DNA of 64,000 nucleotides from an uncultured Bacteroidota bacterium (GTDB lineage Bacteria; Bacteroidota; Bacteroidia; Chitinophagales; Chitinophagaceae): positions 1-64,000 of the forward strand of contig CAIKOJ010000151.1 in NCBI GenBank assembly GCA_903829015.1, read 5' to 3'. Made by a program: the position numbers and the translations under genes. The notes beneath the pieces are model-generated. The model searched no databases and was not told the DNA's origin. It worked only from the letters and a program-made list of their open reading frames with translations. This document shows positions 1-10,092 of the stretch, piece by piece; position 1 is the stretch's first letter, and the number at the start of each line of letters is the position of its first letter.

Positions 1-137
1 ATAATTAAATTTATTTCAATAAGTGTGCATAAAATCTTTATTAAGGTCCGCCTAACCGGTTGGCTTGTATAGTAGAAACAAGATCCTTTTTATTATATTT
101 GGAACCTAATTTTCATTCATCTTCAACCAAAAAAATT

Positions 138-1829
138 ATGGCAGATACACCGAACCAACCATTTCCATCAGATATTGAAATATCTAGGTCTACAGTATTA
201 AAACCGATCTCAGAGATAGCAGCGAAAATTGGGATCAATGCCGATGATATAATCCCTTACGGGAAATATAAAGCAAAGGTGCCACTGACCTATCTGGATG
301 AAAATAAAATAAAGAACAGTAACCTCATTCTTGTAACGGCGATCACGCCTAATAAAGCGGGTGTAGGTAAAACAGTAACGAGCGTTGCACTTTCTCTTGG
401 TCTCAACCACATTGGCAAAAAGGCAGCAGTAGCACTTCGCGAACCCAGCCTTGGCCCATGTTTTGGTATGAAGGGTGGTGCTGCCGGTGGCGGTTATTCT
501 CAGGTGCTGCCTATGGAAGATATCAACCTGCATTTCACAGGTGACTTTCATGCGATCACTTGTGCCAACAATATGATCTCAGCTTTGCTGGATAACTACC
601 AATACCAGAACAGAAACACTGCCAATGCACTGGACCGTATTGTATGGAGGCGTGTAGCCGACGTGAACGACCGTTCTTTGAGAAACATTGTAACAGGCCT
701 TGGCGGCACGGCTAATGGACTGCCTACTGAAGCAGGTTTCGACATTACCCCAGCATCTGAGATTATGGCATTGTTTTGCCTGGCTACCGATCTGGATGAT
801 CTGCAGGCAAGGATAGAGCGCATAGTATTAGGATATACGAGCGATAAAAAACCATTTACCGTTAAAGACCTCGGCGTGGCTGAGGCAATAACCGTTCTGC
901 TGAAAGACGCTCTGCTGCCAAACCTCGTACAAACCACTGAGCAGACAACGGCCTTTGTACATGGCGGACCGTTTGCCAATATAGCACATGGCTGTAACAC
1001 AGTTCTGGCTACTAAGATGGCCATGAGTACCAATGATTATGTAGTAACAGAATCAGGTTTCGGAAGCGACCTCGGTGCTGAGAAGTTCCTGGATATCAAG
1101 TGTCGCTTATCTGGACTTAGGCCTAAGGCTACAATCATTGTTGCAACTACTGCTGCGCTAAAACTGCATGGCGGAGTAGATGCAAAAGAGATCACCAAGC
1201 AAAACATGGAAGCTCTTATTGCTGGTCTGCCAAACCTTCAGCGCCACATTGAGAACATGAAGAACTTCGGACAAAGCGTGGTGGTGTCTTTCAACCGTTT
1301 CAAACACGATAGCGATGAAGAAGTGGCTCATCTCGAGAACTTCTGCGAACAGCAGGGAGTGGTATTTGCCATCAACAACGGATTTACAAAAGGCGGTGCC
1401 GGTGCAGCTGACCTCGCACAGAAAGTGGTAAACCTTATTGAGAACCACCCTTCTCAAGATATCAACTTTACCTATGATCTTACTGACCCGATCAGGCAGA
1501 AAATAGAAAAGATCGCTAAAACAATTTACCGCGCAAGCGAAGTGGTGTTCAGCGGTCCCGCTGTAAACAAACTGAAACAGTTTGAAGCAAATGGCTGGGG
1601 ACAACTGCCTATCTGCATTGCCAAAACACAATATTCCTTCTCTGACGACGAGAAAAAAATATGTGCGCCTACCGGTTTTACTATCAATATCCGCGACCTG
1701 GTGATCAATGCCGGAGCAGGATTTATTGTTGCCGTTGCTGGGGAGATCATGCGTATGCCCGGATTACCAAAAGATCCGCAAGCTTTGCATATTAAACTGG
1801 TAAACGGTCAGATCGAAGGACTGAGCTAA
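138..1829 (+). CDS. fhs: Formate--tetrahydrofolate ligase
   Basis: Joins formate to tetrahydrofolate with ATP to make 10-formyl-THF, the one-carbon donor for purine synthesis; cytosolic. The 563-residue product matches the usual family length (about 555-560). A P-loop variant [10 protein letters not shown] lies at residues 70-79, followed by the conserved [18 protein letters not shown] block at about 102-119. The open frame extends upstream to a TTG at 60, but the family-like sequence begins at the ATG at 138, so I use that start. An imperfect palindrome (GCC-TAACCGGTTG-GC, 50-64) lies in the leader; its role is unknown. The next gene is convergent. Other purine genes (purS, purF, purC) are scattered in the window, not in an operon with it. 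Family assignment is very secure. Confidence 0.97.
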   Translation: MADTPNQPFPSDIEISRSTVLKPISEIAAKIGINADDIIPYGKYKAKVPLTYLDENKIKNSNLILVTAITPNKAGVGKTVTSVALSLGLNHIGKKAAVALREPSLGPCFGMKGGAAGGGYSQVLPMEDINLHFTGDFHAITCANNMISALLDNYQYQNRNTANALDRIVWRRVADVNDRSLRNIVTGLGGTANGLPTEAGFDITPASEIMALFCLATDLDDLQARIERIVLGYTSDKKPFTVKDLGVAEAITVLLKDALLPNLVQTTEQTTAFVHGGPFANIAHGCNTVLATKMAMSTNDYVVTESGFGSDLGAEKFLDIKCRLSGLRPKATIIVATTAALKLHGGVDAKEITKQNMEALIAGLPNLQRHIENMKNFGQSVVVSFNRFKHDSDEEVAHLENFCEQQGVVFAINNGFTKGGAGAADLAQKVVNLIENHPSQDINFTYDLTDPIRQKIEKIAKTIYRASEVVFSGPAVNKLKQFEANGWGQLPICIAKTQYSFSDDEKKICAPTGFTINIRDLVINAGAGFIVAVAGEIMRMPGLPKDPQALHIKLVNGQIEGLS

Positions 1830-1834
1830 TTACT

Positions 1835-1854
1835 CATTGGCTGAACAGCCAATG
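1835..1854. terminator. Hairpin between convergent genes, possible terminator
   Basis: CATTGGCTG and CAGCCAATG form a 9-bp perfect inverted repeat separated by AA, six bases after the fhs stop. There is no clear T-run on either side, so termination is inferred only from position. Confidence 0.4.
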
Positions 1855-1940
1855 CCAATAATACTGAGCCACTTTGCATACACTTAACAAGTGTCCGCAA
1901 GGTGGTTCTTCTTTCAGAGTAAGTTTTGCAATAAGGACCC

Positions 1941-3443
1941 TTACATATATTTCCCGATGATGGGGAATCCTTTTAACTCTTCCCGCTCTGTGCGGTATAT
2001 GTAGAACAAATATGCAGCAAACAAAATCGTGCCGGATAAAAGGTGCAGTGGAACACCCTCTAGAAACCGGCAAACCCCAGAATTGACCGCAAACACTAAC
2101 AACATGAGTCCTATATATTTCAGGAGTTTTGGCACATCATAGGGTATGGGGTAGTACTTCTGTCCCCAGTAGTAAGACAGCGACATCATAACACCATAAC
2201 ACAACAAAGTACCCCATGCGCAGGCGTAGTATCCCCATGTAGGTATCAGCAGCCAGTTGAACGCTATGGTAACAACAGAACCGATCACCATTATGTAGGT
2301 GCCATACTGCGTTTTATCGGTGAGTTTGTACCATACTGTAAGGTTGTAATACACACCCAGAAAAATGTAGGAGAACAACAACACAGGTACAATATCCAGC
2401 GCCCGCCAGTACTCGTGATTCACGAAATGTTTCCAGATGTCGAGATACAGCGTCACATTCAGGAACATAATTGCCAGCAGTATCACAAACCACTTCATTA
2501 CCCTGGCGTATGTATTCCTTGCATTGTCTTCCTTGGCAATTGAGAAAAAGAACGGCTCTGCTGCCAACTTGAACGCCTGTATGACCAGATTGATCAAAAT
2601 GGCTAGTCGCAATGCTGCCGTATAATACGCAAGCAGGCTTAATGAATTATCAGACGAGCCGGGATACAAATGGAGGAACATCACCCGGTTCAGCGAATCG
2701 TTGATCTGACCTGCAAATCCGGCAATGAGTATCGGGTAGCCATAAGTAATAACCTTCTTGAATATTGCTTTATCAAATGCCGGGCGGAAATCCTTCAGTT
2801 CGCCAAACAGCAGTGCTAGCGTTACTATAGCCTGCAGAATGTTTGCGAATAAAATAAAACCAAGCCCCCAATGATAGTGGTACCAGCGGGCAAACGCACT
2901 GTCTTCATTGCCTCTTACAAATCCGCTACCAAAACTGAACAGAAATACAATTGTAAATACAAACACAACTATGCCGGCTACTTTAGTAGCCGCATACTTT
3001 CGTGGTCTGTTTTCTTTTCTTAGGCGTGCATACGGCAATGCAGATAAGGCATCAAGTCCTATAATTATTGCACACCAGCCCACATACTCCACATGGTCTT
3101 TGATCTCCGCAAAAACCGATAGCGGCGACCGGAATATCCAAAGCAGTAAAGTAAACACAAGAGTAGAAAAAAGCATGGAGGTTACCTGAGTGCGGTACAG
3201 CTTTGTTCGGTCTTCTGTGATACTGAACCTGAAGAACGAAGTCTCCATGCCGTAGGTATACACCACATTCATGATAGGGAGTATAGTATACAGGTAACCA
3301 TACTGACCGTAAATTATATGGCCCCTCTCTCCTGTAAGCATGTTGGTGAGGTAAGGTGTCAGCAGAAACGTTAGTAAACGTGCCGCAATATTACTCACAC
3401 CATACCATGCAGTTTGCCCGGCCAGTTTATTTAATGAACCCAA
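1941..3443 (-). CDS. Polysaccharide/lipid-linked oligosaccharide flippase (MATE/MOP superfamily)
   Basis: A 500-residue integral membrane protein with about 12-14 hydrophobic segments across its length. The N-terminus (KLAGQTAWYGVSNIAARLL then a loop with LTPYLTN) is the hallmark first helix of Wzx-like polysaccharide biosynthesis flippases of the MOP superfamily. Known members move undecaprenyl-linked glycans across the inner membrane. No glycosyltransferase or polymerase genes are adjacent, so its substrate cannot be told from context. It is transcribed alone and convergently with fhs. An alternative is a peptidoglycan lipid II flippase, but the sequence pattern favours the Wzx/RfbX group. 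Confidence 0.88.
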   Translation of the reverse strand: MGSLNKLAGQTAWYGVSNIAARLLTFLLTPYLTNMLTGERGHIIYGQYGYLYTILPIMNVVYTYGMETSFFRFSITEDRTKLYRTQVTSMLFSTLVFTLLLWIFRSPLSVFAEIKDHVEYVGWCAIIIGLDALSALPYARLRKENRPRKYAATKVAGIVVFVFTIVFLFSFGSGFVRGNEDSAFARWYHYHWGLGFILFANILQAIVTLALLFGELKDFRPAFDKAIFKKVITYGYPILIAGFAGQINDSLNRVMFLHLYPGSSDNSLSLLAYYTAALRLAILINLVIQAFKLAAEPFFFSIAKEDNARNTYARVMKWFVILLAIMFLNVTLYLDIWKHFVNHEYWRALDIVPVLLFSYIFLGVYYNLTVWYKLTDKTQYGTYIMVIGSVVTIAFNWLLIPTWGYYACAWGTLLCYGVMMSLSYYWGQKYYPIPYDVPKLLKYIGLMLLVFAVNSGVCRFLEGVPLHLLSGTILFAAYLFYIYRTEREELKGFPIIGKYM

Positions 3444-3649
3444 TTATTGTTTGTTTATTTTTTAATAATATTCAAAAGTACTCAGTCGCTTTCACATATC
3501 GGAGTGCGAATCCATCCTGAAAGTTAATAATGCTAAATTTTAATTGAACCGGTGCGCCAGTTTTGTTTTCGAAAACAGTATCTATTCAGATTTTTATTGT
3601 GCTGCAATTCCTTTCACTTAATTCACTCCGCACACCCATATTATTGAAT

Positions 3650-3657
3650 TATATTTG
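3650..3657 (+). promoter_or_regulatory. Bacteroidota -7 box (TATATTTG)
   Basis: Matches the TAnnTTTG -7 element known from Bacteroidota housekeeping promoters and lies 11 bases before the ATG of the lipoprotein gene at 3669. Confidence 0.5.
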
Positions 3658-3668
3658 CAGAAAAACGG

Positions 3669-4436
3669 ATGAAACGGGTTTTATCTCTGGTTATACTTTC
3701 GGCAGCTTTGGTCTCTTGCGGTAGTGGCAACGAAAAAAATAAGAAAAAGGAAGTTTCACAAAATGTGATCACCTCGCCTGTACCAGCCGGACAAGCAGCT
3801 AACGGCCTTACGTTAAATGAACAAAACGGCATTAATCAGGTACTGGGATTCTATGGGGGTGCAGTTTCCTATTCAAAAGGGCTGGCTTCAGGATCGCAGC
3901 AGTACTTTAAAATAGAGGTGAGCAAAAGTGGAGCGCTCGATAGCTCCATGCAGATCGCCGAGCTCAGCGTCGCAAATATTTCCATTTTGCTATACAGCTC
4001 ACTACAGGAAGAAAGAACCAGATACAGTGAGATCCGTACGGTAGTAAACTACAGTTCCGGCCAAAAAGCAGAGCGAACTTATGAAACAGATAAACTGGAT
4101 ATGGTGCTGAACAGAATGGAAGTGGTAATGAAAATAGTAGGGCTCCTCAAGGAAAAGAAATATGACGACATAGCACCGCTGCTTAACGACCAGTCGAATA
4201 TCATTGCCTATAAAAAGAGTGAACTGATCAATAAGATCAAAAAAGCCGAACCCGGACTTGGAGAGATCAATCAGTTCATACCCTACGGTTTCATGTTTGC
4301 AACTACCGACAAACAGAAAAACATTCTGCATATTGCAGGCGTCATTCAGCGCGCCAATCAAAATAACGAATTCAGTGTAGATTTCGACCCGTCTTCTACA
4401 AAGAACGAAGCTATCTTTCTTAATTATAAACTCTGA
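3669..4436 (+). CDS. Lipoprotein of unknown function
   Basis: A 255-residue protein with a short signal peptide ending in the lipobox LVSC (Cys17), followed by a Lys/Glu-rich linker and a soluble domain without a motif I recognise. The lipid anchor predicts membrane attachment on the periplasmic side or at the outer membrane. Its TGA stop overlaps the ATG of the downstream flavin oxidoreductase by one base (TGATG), so the two are very probably translationally coupled in one transcript. A TATATTTG -7 box lies just upstream. I cannot assign a function; the coupling to an old-yellow-enzyme homologue is the only contextual hint. Confidence 0.85.
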   Translation: MKRVLSLVILSAALVSCGSGNEKNKKKEVSQNVITSPVPAGQAANGLTLNEQNGINQVLGFYGGAVSYSKGLASGSQQYFKIEVSKSGALDSSMQIAELSVANISILLYSSLQEERTRYSEIRTVVNYSSGQKAERTYETDKLDMVLNRMEVVMKIVGLLKEKKYDDIAPLLNDQSNIIAYKKSELINKIKKAEPGLGEINQFIPYGFMFATTDKQKNILHIAGVIQRANQNNEFSVDFDPSSTKNEAIFLNYKL

Positions 4437-5512
4437 TGGCCACCCCATTGCTTTTCACCCCGCTTGCTATAAGAACCATAACGCTTAAAAACCGGCTGGT
4501 GGTTTCACCTATGTGTCAATACTCCGGTGAGGATGGGTTTGCCAACGACTGGCATCTCGTACATTTGGGCAGCAGGGCGGTGGGTGGTGCAGGCTTAGTA
4601 TTTACCGAGGCAATTGCGGTGAGCCCCAGTGGAAGAATCTCACCGGCTGATCTGGGTATCTGGAAAGACGAACATATTATCCAGCTCAGAAAAATTACAG
4701 ACTTTATTGCGGCTCAGGGTAGTGTACCGGGCATACAACTGGCTCATGCCGGCAGAAAAGCGAGTGTGACGCCACCGTGGAAAGGCGACCATTATATTCC
4801 CGAGCAGGAAGGAGGCTGGCATACTATAGGGCCAAGCCCGATTCCTTTTGCGGATGAAAGTAATATGCCCCATGAGTTAAGCCAGGCAGAGATAGCGGCT
4901 ATTGTCACTGAATTTAAGTCGGCGGCACAAAGGTCATTGGATGCGGGTTTTAAAATTATTGAGATCCATGCCGCCCATGGGTATCTGATCAATCAATTTA
5001 CCTCGCCGCTCAGTAATAAAAGAACTGATGAATACGGTGGTAGTTTTGATAACCGCATACGTTTTCTGCTGGAAATTATTAATGCCATCAGGAGCGTATG
5101 GCCCGATGAATTACCGTTATTCCTCAGGATATCGGCTTCCGACTGGACAGAAGGTGGCTGGACAACCGAAGATTCGGTGCAGCTGGCAGGAATAGTTAAG
5201 AACCTTGGTGTTGATCTGATCGATTGTTCTTCCGGCGGCGTAGTTGCAAATGTAAAGATTCCGGCCAAGCCCGATTATCAGGTACCCTTCGCAGCGGCAG
5301 TAAGGAAAGCCGGCATTTTGACCGGAGCCGTTGGGATCATTGTGTCGCCCGAACAGGCCGAGGCAATCCTCAACAATGAGCAGGCTGACCTGATCTTTAT
5401 GGCTCGTGAACTTTTGCGAGATCCTTACTTCCCATTAAGGGCAGCCAGAGAACTGGGCTATAACGAAATGGAATGGCCCGTTCAGTATGAACGGGCCAAA
5501 AGAAAGAAATAA
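4436..5512 (+). CDS. NADH:flavin oxidoreductase, old yellow enzyme family (NamA/YqjM-like)
   Basis: A 358-residue FMN-dependent ene-reductase of the OYE family, closest in layout to NADPH dehydrogenase NamA/YqjM. The N-terminal LKNRLVVSPMCQYS block carries the Cys typical of the YqjM class. The HAAHGYLINQF segment and the DEYGGSFDNRIRFLLEI block bind FMN/substrate, and the C-terminus has the (beta/alpha)8 barrel phosphate site region (GAVGII, MARELLRDP). Family members reduce activated C=C bonds; the physiological substrate is unknown. The start codon overlaps the stop of the lipoprotein gene by one base, suggesting a two-gene operon. Very secure at family level. Confidence 0.93.
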   Translation: MATPLLFTPLAIRTITLKNRLVVSPMCQYSGEDGFANDWHLVHLGSRAVGGAGLVFTEAIAVSPSGRISPADLGIWKDEHIIQLRKITDFIAAQGSVPGIQLAHAGRKASVTPPWKGDHYIPEQEGGWHTIGPSPIPFADESNMPHELSQAEIAAIVTEFKSAAQRSLDAGFKIIEIHAAHGYLINQFTSPLSNKRTDEYGGSFDNRIRFLLEIINAIRSVWPDELPLFLRISASDWTEGGWTTEDSVQLAGIVKNLGVDLIDCSSGGVVANVKIPAKPDYQVPFAAAVRKAGILTGAVGIIVSPEQAEAILNNEQADLIFMARELLRDPYFPLRAARELGYNEMEWPVQYERAKRKK

Positions 5513-5571
5513 TCTGTAAATATTTAAACCAATTGGCTTACTCCGCCATGGATACACTAAGAAAGGCTGTA

Positions 5572-6078
5572 TTATTTAAGCGAAGCTAAAAAAGAAGTTT
5601 TCGGCATCTTTATCAGAGCCAGCATACTCAAGATTTTATTTTCCCACTCCTCCGGAACTTCAGAATAGTGGGCAAGGCTCATCGCATGAACCCATGCCTT
5701 AGTATCAGAATTGCCTTTCAGCTTGTTGTAAAAACGTTTACGGGTAAGTAGCTGGCAAAAGTCCAAATAGGAAGCCCATTCATTAGCATACTGTTTGTAG
5801 CGACTTGAATGGCCTCTCTTATTCACGTAATTGTTTTCACCCTCGATGCCAAAATGATTGTTCAGCACTTTTGCGGCTGGACCTTTCCCGCCCGAAGATT
5901 CTATAGTTGCTACTGCAAGAATCAATGGCGCAGGAATACCATACGACTCACCGAGCAGTGTAGCGATAAGCTTGTGGTTGGCGATATAGGTCTTGTTCTG
6001 TGCGTTGGCAGAGAACATCATACCTAGTAGTGCCACTACAAGTACTTTCCTGAATAATATCCTTTTAAGCAATAACAT
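5572..6078 (-). CDS. Glucosaminidase-domain protein (peptidoglycan hydrolase-like)
   Basis: An exported protein of about 168 residues. The signal peptide (Lys/Arg-rich start, hydrophobic core, cleavage after SANA) is followed by a glucosaminidase-type lysozyme-fold domain. The motif AVATIESSGGKGPAAKVLNNHFG contains a glutamate in the expected catalytic position, and the tail has the WASYLDFCQLL and YSEVPEEWENKI segments usual for these proteins. Family members cleave the glycan strands of peptidoglycan. The frame opens at a GTG at 6096, but the ATG at 6078 gives a better signal peptide and is chosen. It is single and convergent with the upstream gene. Confidence 0.85.
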   Translation of the reverse strand: MLLLKRILFRKVLVVALLGMMFSANAQNKTYIANHKLIATLLGESYGIPAPLILAVATIESSGGKGPAAKVLNNHFGIEGENNYVNKRGHSSRYKQYANEWASYLDFCQLLTRKRFYNKLKGNSDTKAWVHAMSLAHYSEVPEEWENKILSMLALIKMPKTSFLASLK

Positions 6079-6240
6079 AATTTTTGTTTTCCACACACAT
6101 TATTAACATCGGCTGTAAAAAAATATGTTGTGGGGTTGCAAAAGTAATGTATAGTTTCGAGACGATGGTAATAAAAGCTGTTAAAATTTGCAAAAAGCAG
6201 AATAATTCACATATGAAATGAGCTAGAACGTATATTAAAC

Positions 6241-6248
6241 TACCTTTG
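6241..6248 (+). promoter_or_regulatory. Bacteroidota -7 box (TACCTTTG) for hemW
   Basis: Exact TAnnTTTG match ending 13 bases before the hemW ATG; implies a very short leader. Confidence 0.55.
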
Positions 6249-6261
6249 CCACCCTAACAAA

Positions 6262-7422
6262 ATGGCTACAGAACAGCAGAAAATGGCAAAAACAGGCGGA
6301 ATATACATACACATACCATTTTGTAAGCAAGCATGTGTTTACTGCAACTTTCACTTCTCCACTTCACTAAAATACAAGGGAGATGTATTTGCTGCTATTA
6401 TAAAAGAGCTGGAACTTCGCAGAGATTACATGCAGGGTACCTCAATTGAGACGATATATCTGGGTGGAGGTACGCCATCCTTATTATCCTCCGATGAGAT
6501 AAAACAGATCTTTGAAACAATTCAGAAGAACTATATAGTCGATAAAATAAAAGAGTTTACACTCGAAACCAATCCCGATGACCTCACCAAAGAATATATC
6601 AGGTCTTTACGCAACTCTCCTGTCGACAGGTTTAGCATCGGTGTTCAGTCATTCAGAGACGAGGACCTGACTTATATGAACCGCGCGCACAACGCCAGTC
6701 AGGCAGATTTCGCAATCAAAGCAGCTCAGGATGCCGGATTTACAAATGTCACTATCGACCTTATTTACGGCACACCCGGACTAACAGACACTGCCTGGAA
6801 AAATAACATTACAAAGATCAGGGAGTTGGGCATCCCCCATTTTTCTTCTTATGCCCTTACAGTAGAAGAAAAAACTGCTTTGCACCATGCAATCAGTAAG
6901 AAAAAATCAGCCCCGGTCGATCCTGCGCAGTCTGCCGGACAATTTGAAATACTGATGGAACAAGCCGCTGCAATGGGATTTGAACAATATGAGATCTCCA
7001 ATTTTGCGCTACCAGGCAGCTATGCAGTACACAATACAAATTATTGGCGGGGCTTGCCCTACCTGGGTATAGGGCCCTCAGCCCATTCATTCAACGGCAC
7101 AGCCAGAGGCTGGAATATTGCCAATAATATTAAGTATACCGAGAGTATTTTAACTCAAAAAAAAGTACCTTTTGAGGAAGAAACCCTTACCTCTGTGCAA
7201 CAGCTCAACGAATATATTATGACATCGCTGCGCACAATGTGGGGCTGCGATCTGGAAAAGATCAGCAGCAATTGGGACTCCGGTGCCGCAGAGGAAGTAG
7301 AAAAAAGCAGTCATTTGTTTCAGGAAAAGAACTGGATGATGCAGGATGGTAACAAACTAATATTAACTACAGCCGGAAAATTATTTGCAGACAGGATAGC
7401 CGCAGAAATGTTTGTAGGATAA
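6262..7422 (+). CDS. hemW: Radical SAM heme chaperone HemW
   Basis: A 386-residue radical SAM protein of the HemN-like group. The CxxxCxxC iron-sulfur motif lies at Cys21-Cys25-Cys28 inside GGIYIHIPFCKQACVYC, and the GGGTPS motif is at about residues 68-73. HemW differs from true coproporphyrinogen dehydrogenase HemN by its shorter N-terminus before the cysteines and its HemN_C-like tail (LNEYIMTSLRTMWG), both seen here. Known members bind heme and help insert it into respiratory enzymes. The gene stands alone between the glucosaminidase and lepB, with its own -7 box. HemN activity is a less likely alternative. Confidence 0.93.
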   Translation: MATEQQKMAKTGGIYIHIPFCKQACVYCNFHFSTSLKYKGDVFAAIIKELELRRDYMQGTSIETIYLGGGTPSLLSSDEIKQIFETIQKNYIVDKIKEFTLETNPDDLTKEYIRSLRNSPVDRFSIGVQSFRDEDLTYMNRAHNASQADFAIKAAQDAGFTNVTIDLIYGTPGLTDTAWKNNITKIRELGIPHFSSYALTVEEKTALHHAISKKKSAPVDPAQSAGQFEILMEQAAAMGFEQYEISNFALPGSYAVHNTNYWRGLPYLGIGPSAHSFNGTARGWNIANNIKYTESILTQKKVPFEEETLTSVQQLNEYIMTSLRTMWGCDLEKISSNWDSGAAEEVEKSSHLFQEKNWMMQDGNKLILTTAGKLFADRIAAEMFVG

Positions 7423-7539
7423 GCAATAGAAATCGCTTGTATATGTGCGGAGCCTGCGTTTTATTATATACAATTTACTGCAAATGTTAAATGTTCACTC
7501 AAGATTATTACCGATACAATAAAATGTACAGGAAGTTGT

Positions 7540-7547
7540 TACTTTTG
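7540..7547 (+). promoter_or_regulatory. Bacteroidota -7 box (TACTTTTG) for lepB
   Basis: Exact TAnnTTTG match, 20 bases before the lepB ATG at 7568. Confidence 0.5.
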
Positions 7548-7567
7548 AAACAATATTATTTATACAC

Positions 7568-8776
7568 ATGGCATTCTGGAAAACAAAAGCATCAGGCACA
7601 GAAACAGTAGTAAAAGTTAAAAAGCCGGTTTGGCGCGAATGGCTCGATGCGGCATTGTTCGCTATTGTGGCAGCTACGCTTATTAGAACCTTCTTTTTTG
7701 AAGCATATACCATCCCTACCGGATCCATGGAGGGCACCATGTTGGTAAATGATTATCTGTTTGTAAGCAAACTGGCCTACGGCCCCAGGGTACCTATGAC
7801 CCCACTGGCTGTTCCGCTGGTACACAATACAATGCCTATAACAGGTGGAAAATCTTATAGCGAATCAGTGAAATGGGGCTACCACCGCTGGTGGGGATTC
7901 GGAAAAGTAGAACGTAATGACGTCGTTGTTTTCAATTATCCGGCCGGCGATACTGTTTTGCTCGAAAACCCTGAAAGTGGCGACTACTACCGCGAAGTAA
8001 GAATGTATGGCAGAGAAAATGTGATGAGCAGATACACCATTATTTCACGCCCGGTAGATAAAGAGGAGAATTACATTAAACGCTGTGTGGGCGTGCCCGG
8101 AGATGTACTGGAAATAAAAAATGGCAGAATACACATCAATGGAGAGCCGAACGTATTGTACCCGCATTCCAAGCTCAATTATCTGGTTAAAACCAATGGT
8201 AAAATGCCATTGATGGCTGACGAAATAGAACAGCCATACCCGGTAGGCAGCGGTCAGTATATTTATAACCTAGCCAATGACCAGGTAGAACCTGCCAGAA
8301 AAGCACCCAATGTGGTCTCTGTTGAACTGTATCTGAATACCCCGGCAGGAGCCAGCCCTAAAGAACCGGCAGAGTGGGTTTTTCCGCATGATACCGCTAA
8401 TTTCAAGTGGAACCGCGATAATTTTGGGCCTATAACTATTCCAAAGAAAGGAGTAACAGCTGCGCTTACACCTCAGAATATTGCAATCTACCGCAGGATC
8501 ATTCGCAACTACGAAGGCAACACTTTGGACGAACAGAATGGCAAGATCATCATCAACGGTAAGGAAGCTACTTCCTATACGTTCAAAATGGACTATTACT
8601 GGATGATGGGTGACAACCGCCATAATTCACTTGACTCCAGATATTGGGGTTTTGTACCCGAAGATCACGTTGTAGGCAAAGCATGGTTTGTATGGCTGAG
8701 CTATGGCGAAGGGGGCATGTTTAAAGATATGAGGTGGAGACGTCTGTTGCATGGCATACATTCACTCGAAAAATAA
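7568..8776 (+). CDS. lepB: Signal peptidase I
   Basis: A membrane-bound serine protease that removes signal peptides from exported preproteins. The N-terminal anchor (about residues 24-46) is followed by box B with the catalytic serine in TGSMEGTM (Ser53) and box D with the general-base lysine in ENYIKRCVGVPGD (Lys171). Box E is GDNRHNSLDSRYWG near residues 353-366. At 402 residues it is long for the family because of a large insertion between boxes D and E (about residues 185-340), a layout I recall for other Bacteroidota LepB proteins. The motif reads SMEGT rather than the usual SM.PT. Signal peptidase II (lspA) is also in this window but is unlinked. Confidence 0.96.
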   Translation: MAFWKTKASGTETVVKVKKPVWREWLDAALFAIVAATLIRTFFFEAYTIPTGSMEGTMLVNDYLFVSKLAYGPRVPMTPLAVPLVHNTMPITGGKSYSESVKWGYHRWWGFGKVERNDVVVFNYPAGDTVLLENPESGDYYREVRMYGRENVMSRYTIISRPVDKEENYIKRCVGVPGDVLEIKNGRIHINGEPNVLYPHSKLNYLVKTNGKMPLMADEIEQPYPVGSGQYIYNLANDQVEPARKAPNVVSVELYLNTPAGASPKEPAEWVFPHDTANFKWNRDNFGPITIPKKGVTAALTPQNIAIYRRIIRNYEGNTLDEQNGKIIINGKEATSYTFKMDYYWMMGDNRHNSLDSRYWGFVPEDHVVGKAWFVWLSYGEGGMFKDMRWRRLLHGIHSLEK

Positions 8777-8968
8777 TTGATATAGATTAGCTATTCCGCT
8801 GCAGGTAAACTTGCTCAAACTAATCTTCGTCATTTTTCGTTTGGAGCAACATTAGTATATTGCAATCCTTTGCGGAACATAGCCCTATTTTCCCAAGCGT
8901 ACGTGAAGTCTCACTTACATTCTGATGATAATTGTGGTTACAAAACCAGGTGAACGAATTTGGAAAAA

Positions 8969-10054
8969 ATGGAACAACAAGCGAGTAAACGCTTATTCGA
9001 AGAAGACAACAAACCAGCATTGCAGGCTATCAGAGATGTACAATATATTGCATTCGCTCCTTACATTTTCGAGGCTTCGGTTTTGCTGAGAGACAAAGGC
9101 ATTCTTAAATACATTGAAAGCGATGGTGATACTGGCAGGTCGATAGGTGAGGTTGCTGCAGCAGTAGATATGGCGTACTACGGAGCAAGGGTACTGATGG
9201 AAGCAGGACTTGGTATTGGCTTGCTGTTCCGAAAGGAAGGAATGTACAAGCTTTCTAAAACCGGGCACATGTTCATTAATCATAAAATGTCGGTTGTAAA
9301 CACTGATTTTATGAGAGATGTCTGCCTTCCCGGCGTAAACGAAATGGAGTCTTCTATCGTTGAAGGAAAACCAGCAGGTCTGAAACACATCGGAGACTGG
9401 CCAACCATTTATCAAGGTCTCTCTATTTTACCCGAGCCCGCAAAAACCAGTTGGTTTGCTTTTGATCACTATTATTCCGACCATGCTTTTCCCGAAATAT
9501 TGCCGCTCGTGTTTGAGTGCAATCCGAAAAAAATAATGGATATAGGTGCTAACACCGGCAACTGGGCTAGGGCTTGTTTTGAATACAGCGATACCATTGA
9601 GATTGGTCAGGTCGATCTGCAAATACAACTGAACGTTGCCAAAAAGAATATTGAGGATGCTGGTTTCGGCAATCGGGCTACTTACCACCCACAAAATATA
9701 CTGGATGGCACTGTTGGCCTTCCTAAGGGATATGACGTTATGTTCATGAGCCAGTTTCTGGATTGCTTTGCCGACGCAGAAATTGCTTTTATCCTGAAGA
9801 AGTGTTTTGACGCTCTGCCTGACCATGGGCGTGTTTTTATTAATGAGACCTTTTGGGATTGCCAGCGATTCGAAGTATCTGCGTTCAGTCTGCAGATGTC
9901 CTCATTGTATTTTACCACTATGGCAAACGGCAACAGCCAGATGTATGACAGTGAAGTTTTTCTGAAATTAATTGAAGAAACAGGTTTTGAAGTGGTAAGG
10001 CAGGTTGACGGCATAGGCGTCAGCCACACTATTTTAGAATTGAAAAAGAAATAA
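8969..10054 (+). CDS. SAM-dependent O-methyltransferase (COMT-like), pigment-type operon gene 1
   Basis: A 361-residue methyltransferase with an N-terminal winged-helix dimerisation region (about 20-110) and a C-terminal Rossmann fold. The SAM-binding motif I is MDIGANTG, near residue 190. A GHMFINH segment and the family-typical acidic loop (QVDLQIQL) follow. COMT-like enzymes methylate hydroxyl groups on small aromatic or polyketide molecules. The frame opens at a TTG at 8960; I chose the ATG at 8969. It starts an apparent three-gene operon (38-nt gap, then a 1-nt overlap) with a halogenase-like flavoprotein and a ketosynthase-like protein, which suggests tailoring of an aromatic polyene such as flexirubin (inference). 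Confidence 0.85.
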   Translation: MEQQASKRLFEEDNKPALQAIRDVQYIAFAPYIFEASVLLRDKGILKYIESDGDTGRSIGEVAAAVDMAYYGARVLMEAGLGIGLLFRKEGMYKLSKTGHMFINHKMSVVNTDFMRDVCLPGVNEMESSIVEGKPAGLKHIGDWPTIYQGLSILPEPAKTSWFAFDHYYSDHAFPEILPLVFECNPKKIMDIGANTGNWARACFEYSDTIEIGQVDLQIQLNVAKKNIEDAGFGNRATYHPQNILDGTVGLPKGYDVMFMSQFLDCFADAEIAFILKKCFDALPDHGRVFINETFWDCQRFEVSAFSLQMSSLYFTTMANGNSQMYDSEVFLKLIEETGFEVVRQVDGIGVSHTILELKKK

Positions 10055-10092
10055 GAGTTCTGCTCTTTTATTTTTAATAAAAATATCATTTT

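Noticed and set aside
60-137. An N-terminal extension of formate-THF ligase from a TTG at 60
   Set aside because: The extension has no counterpart in the family and the ATG at 138 gives the expected length.
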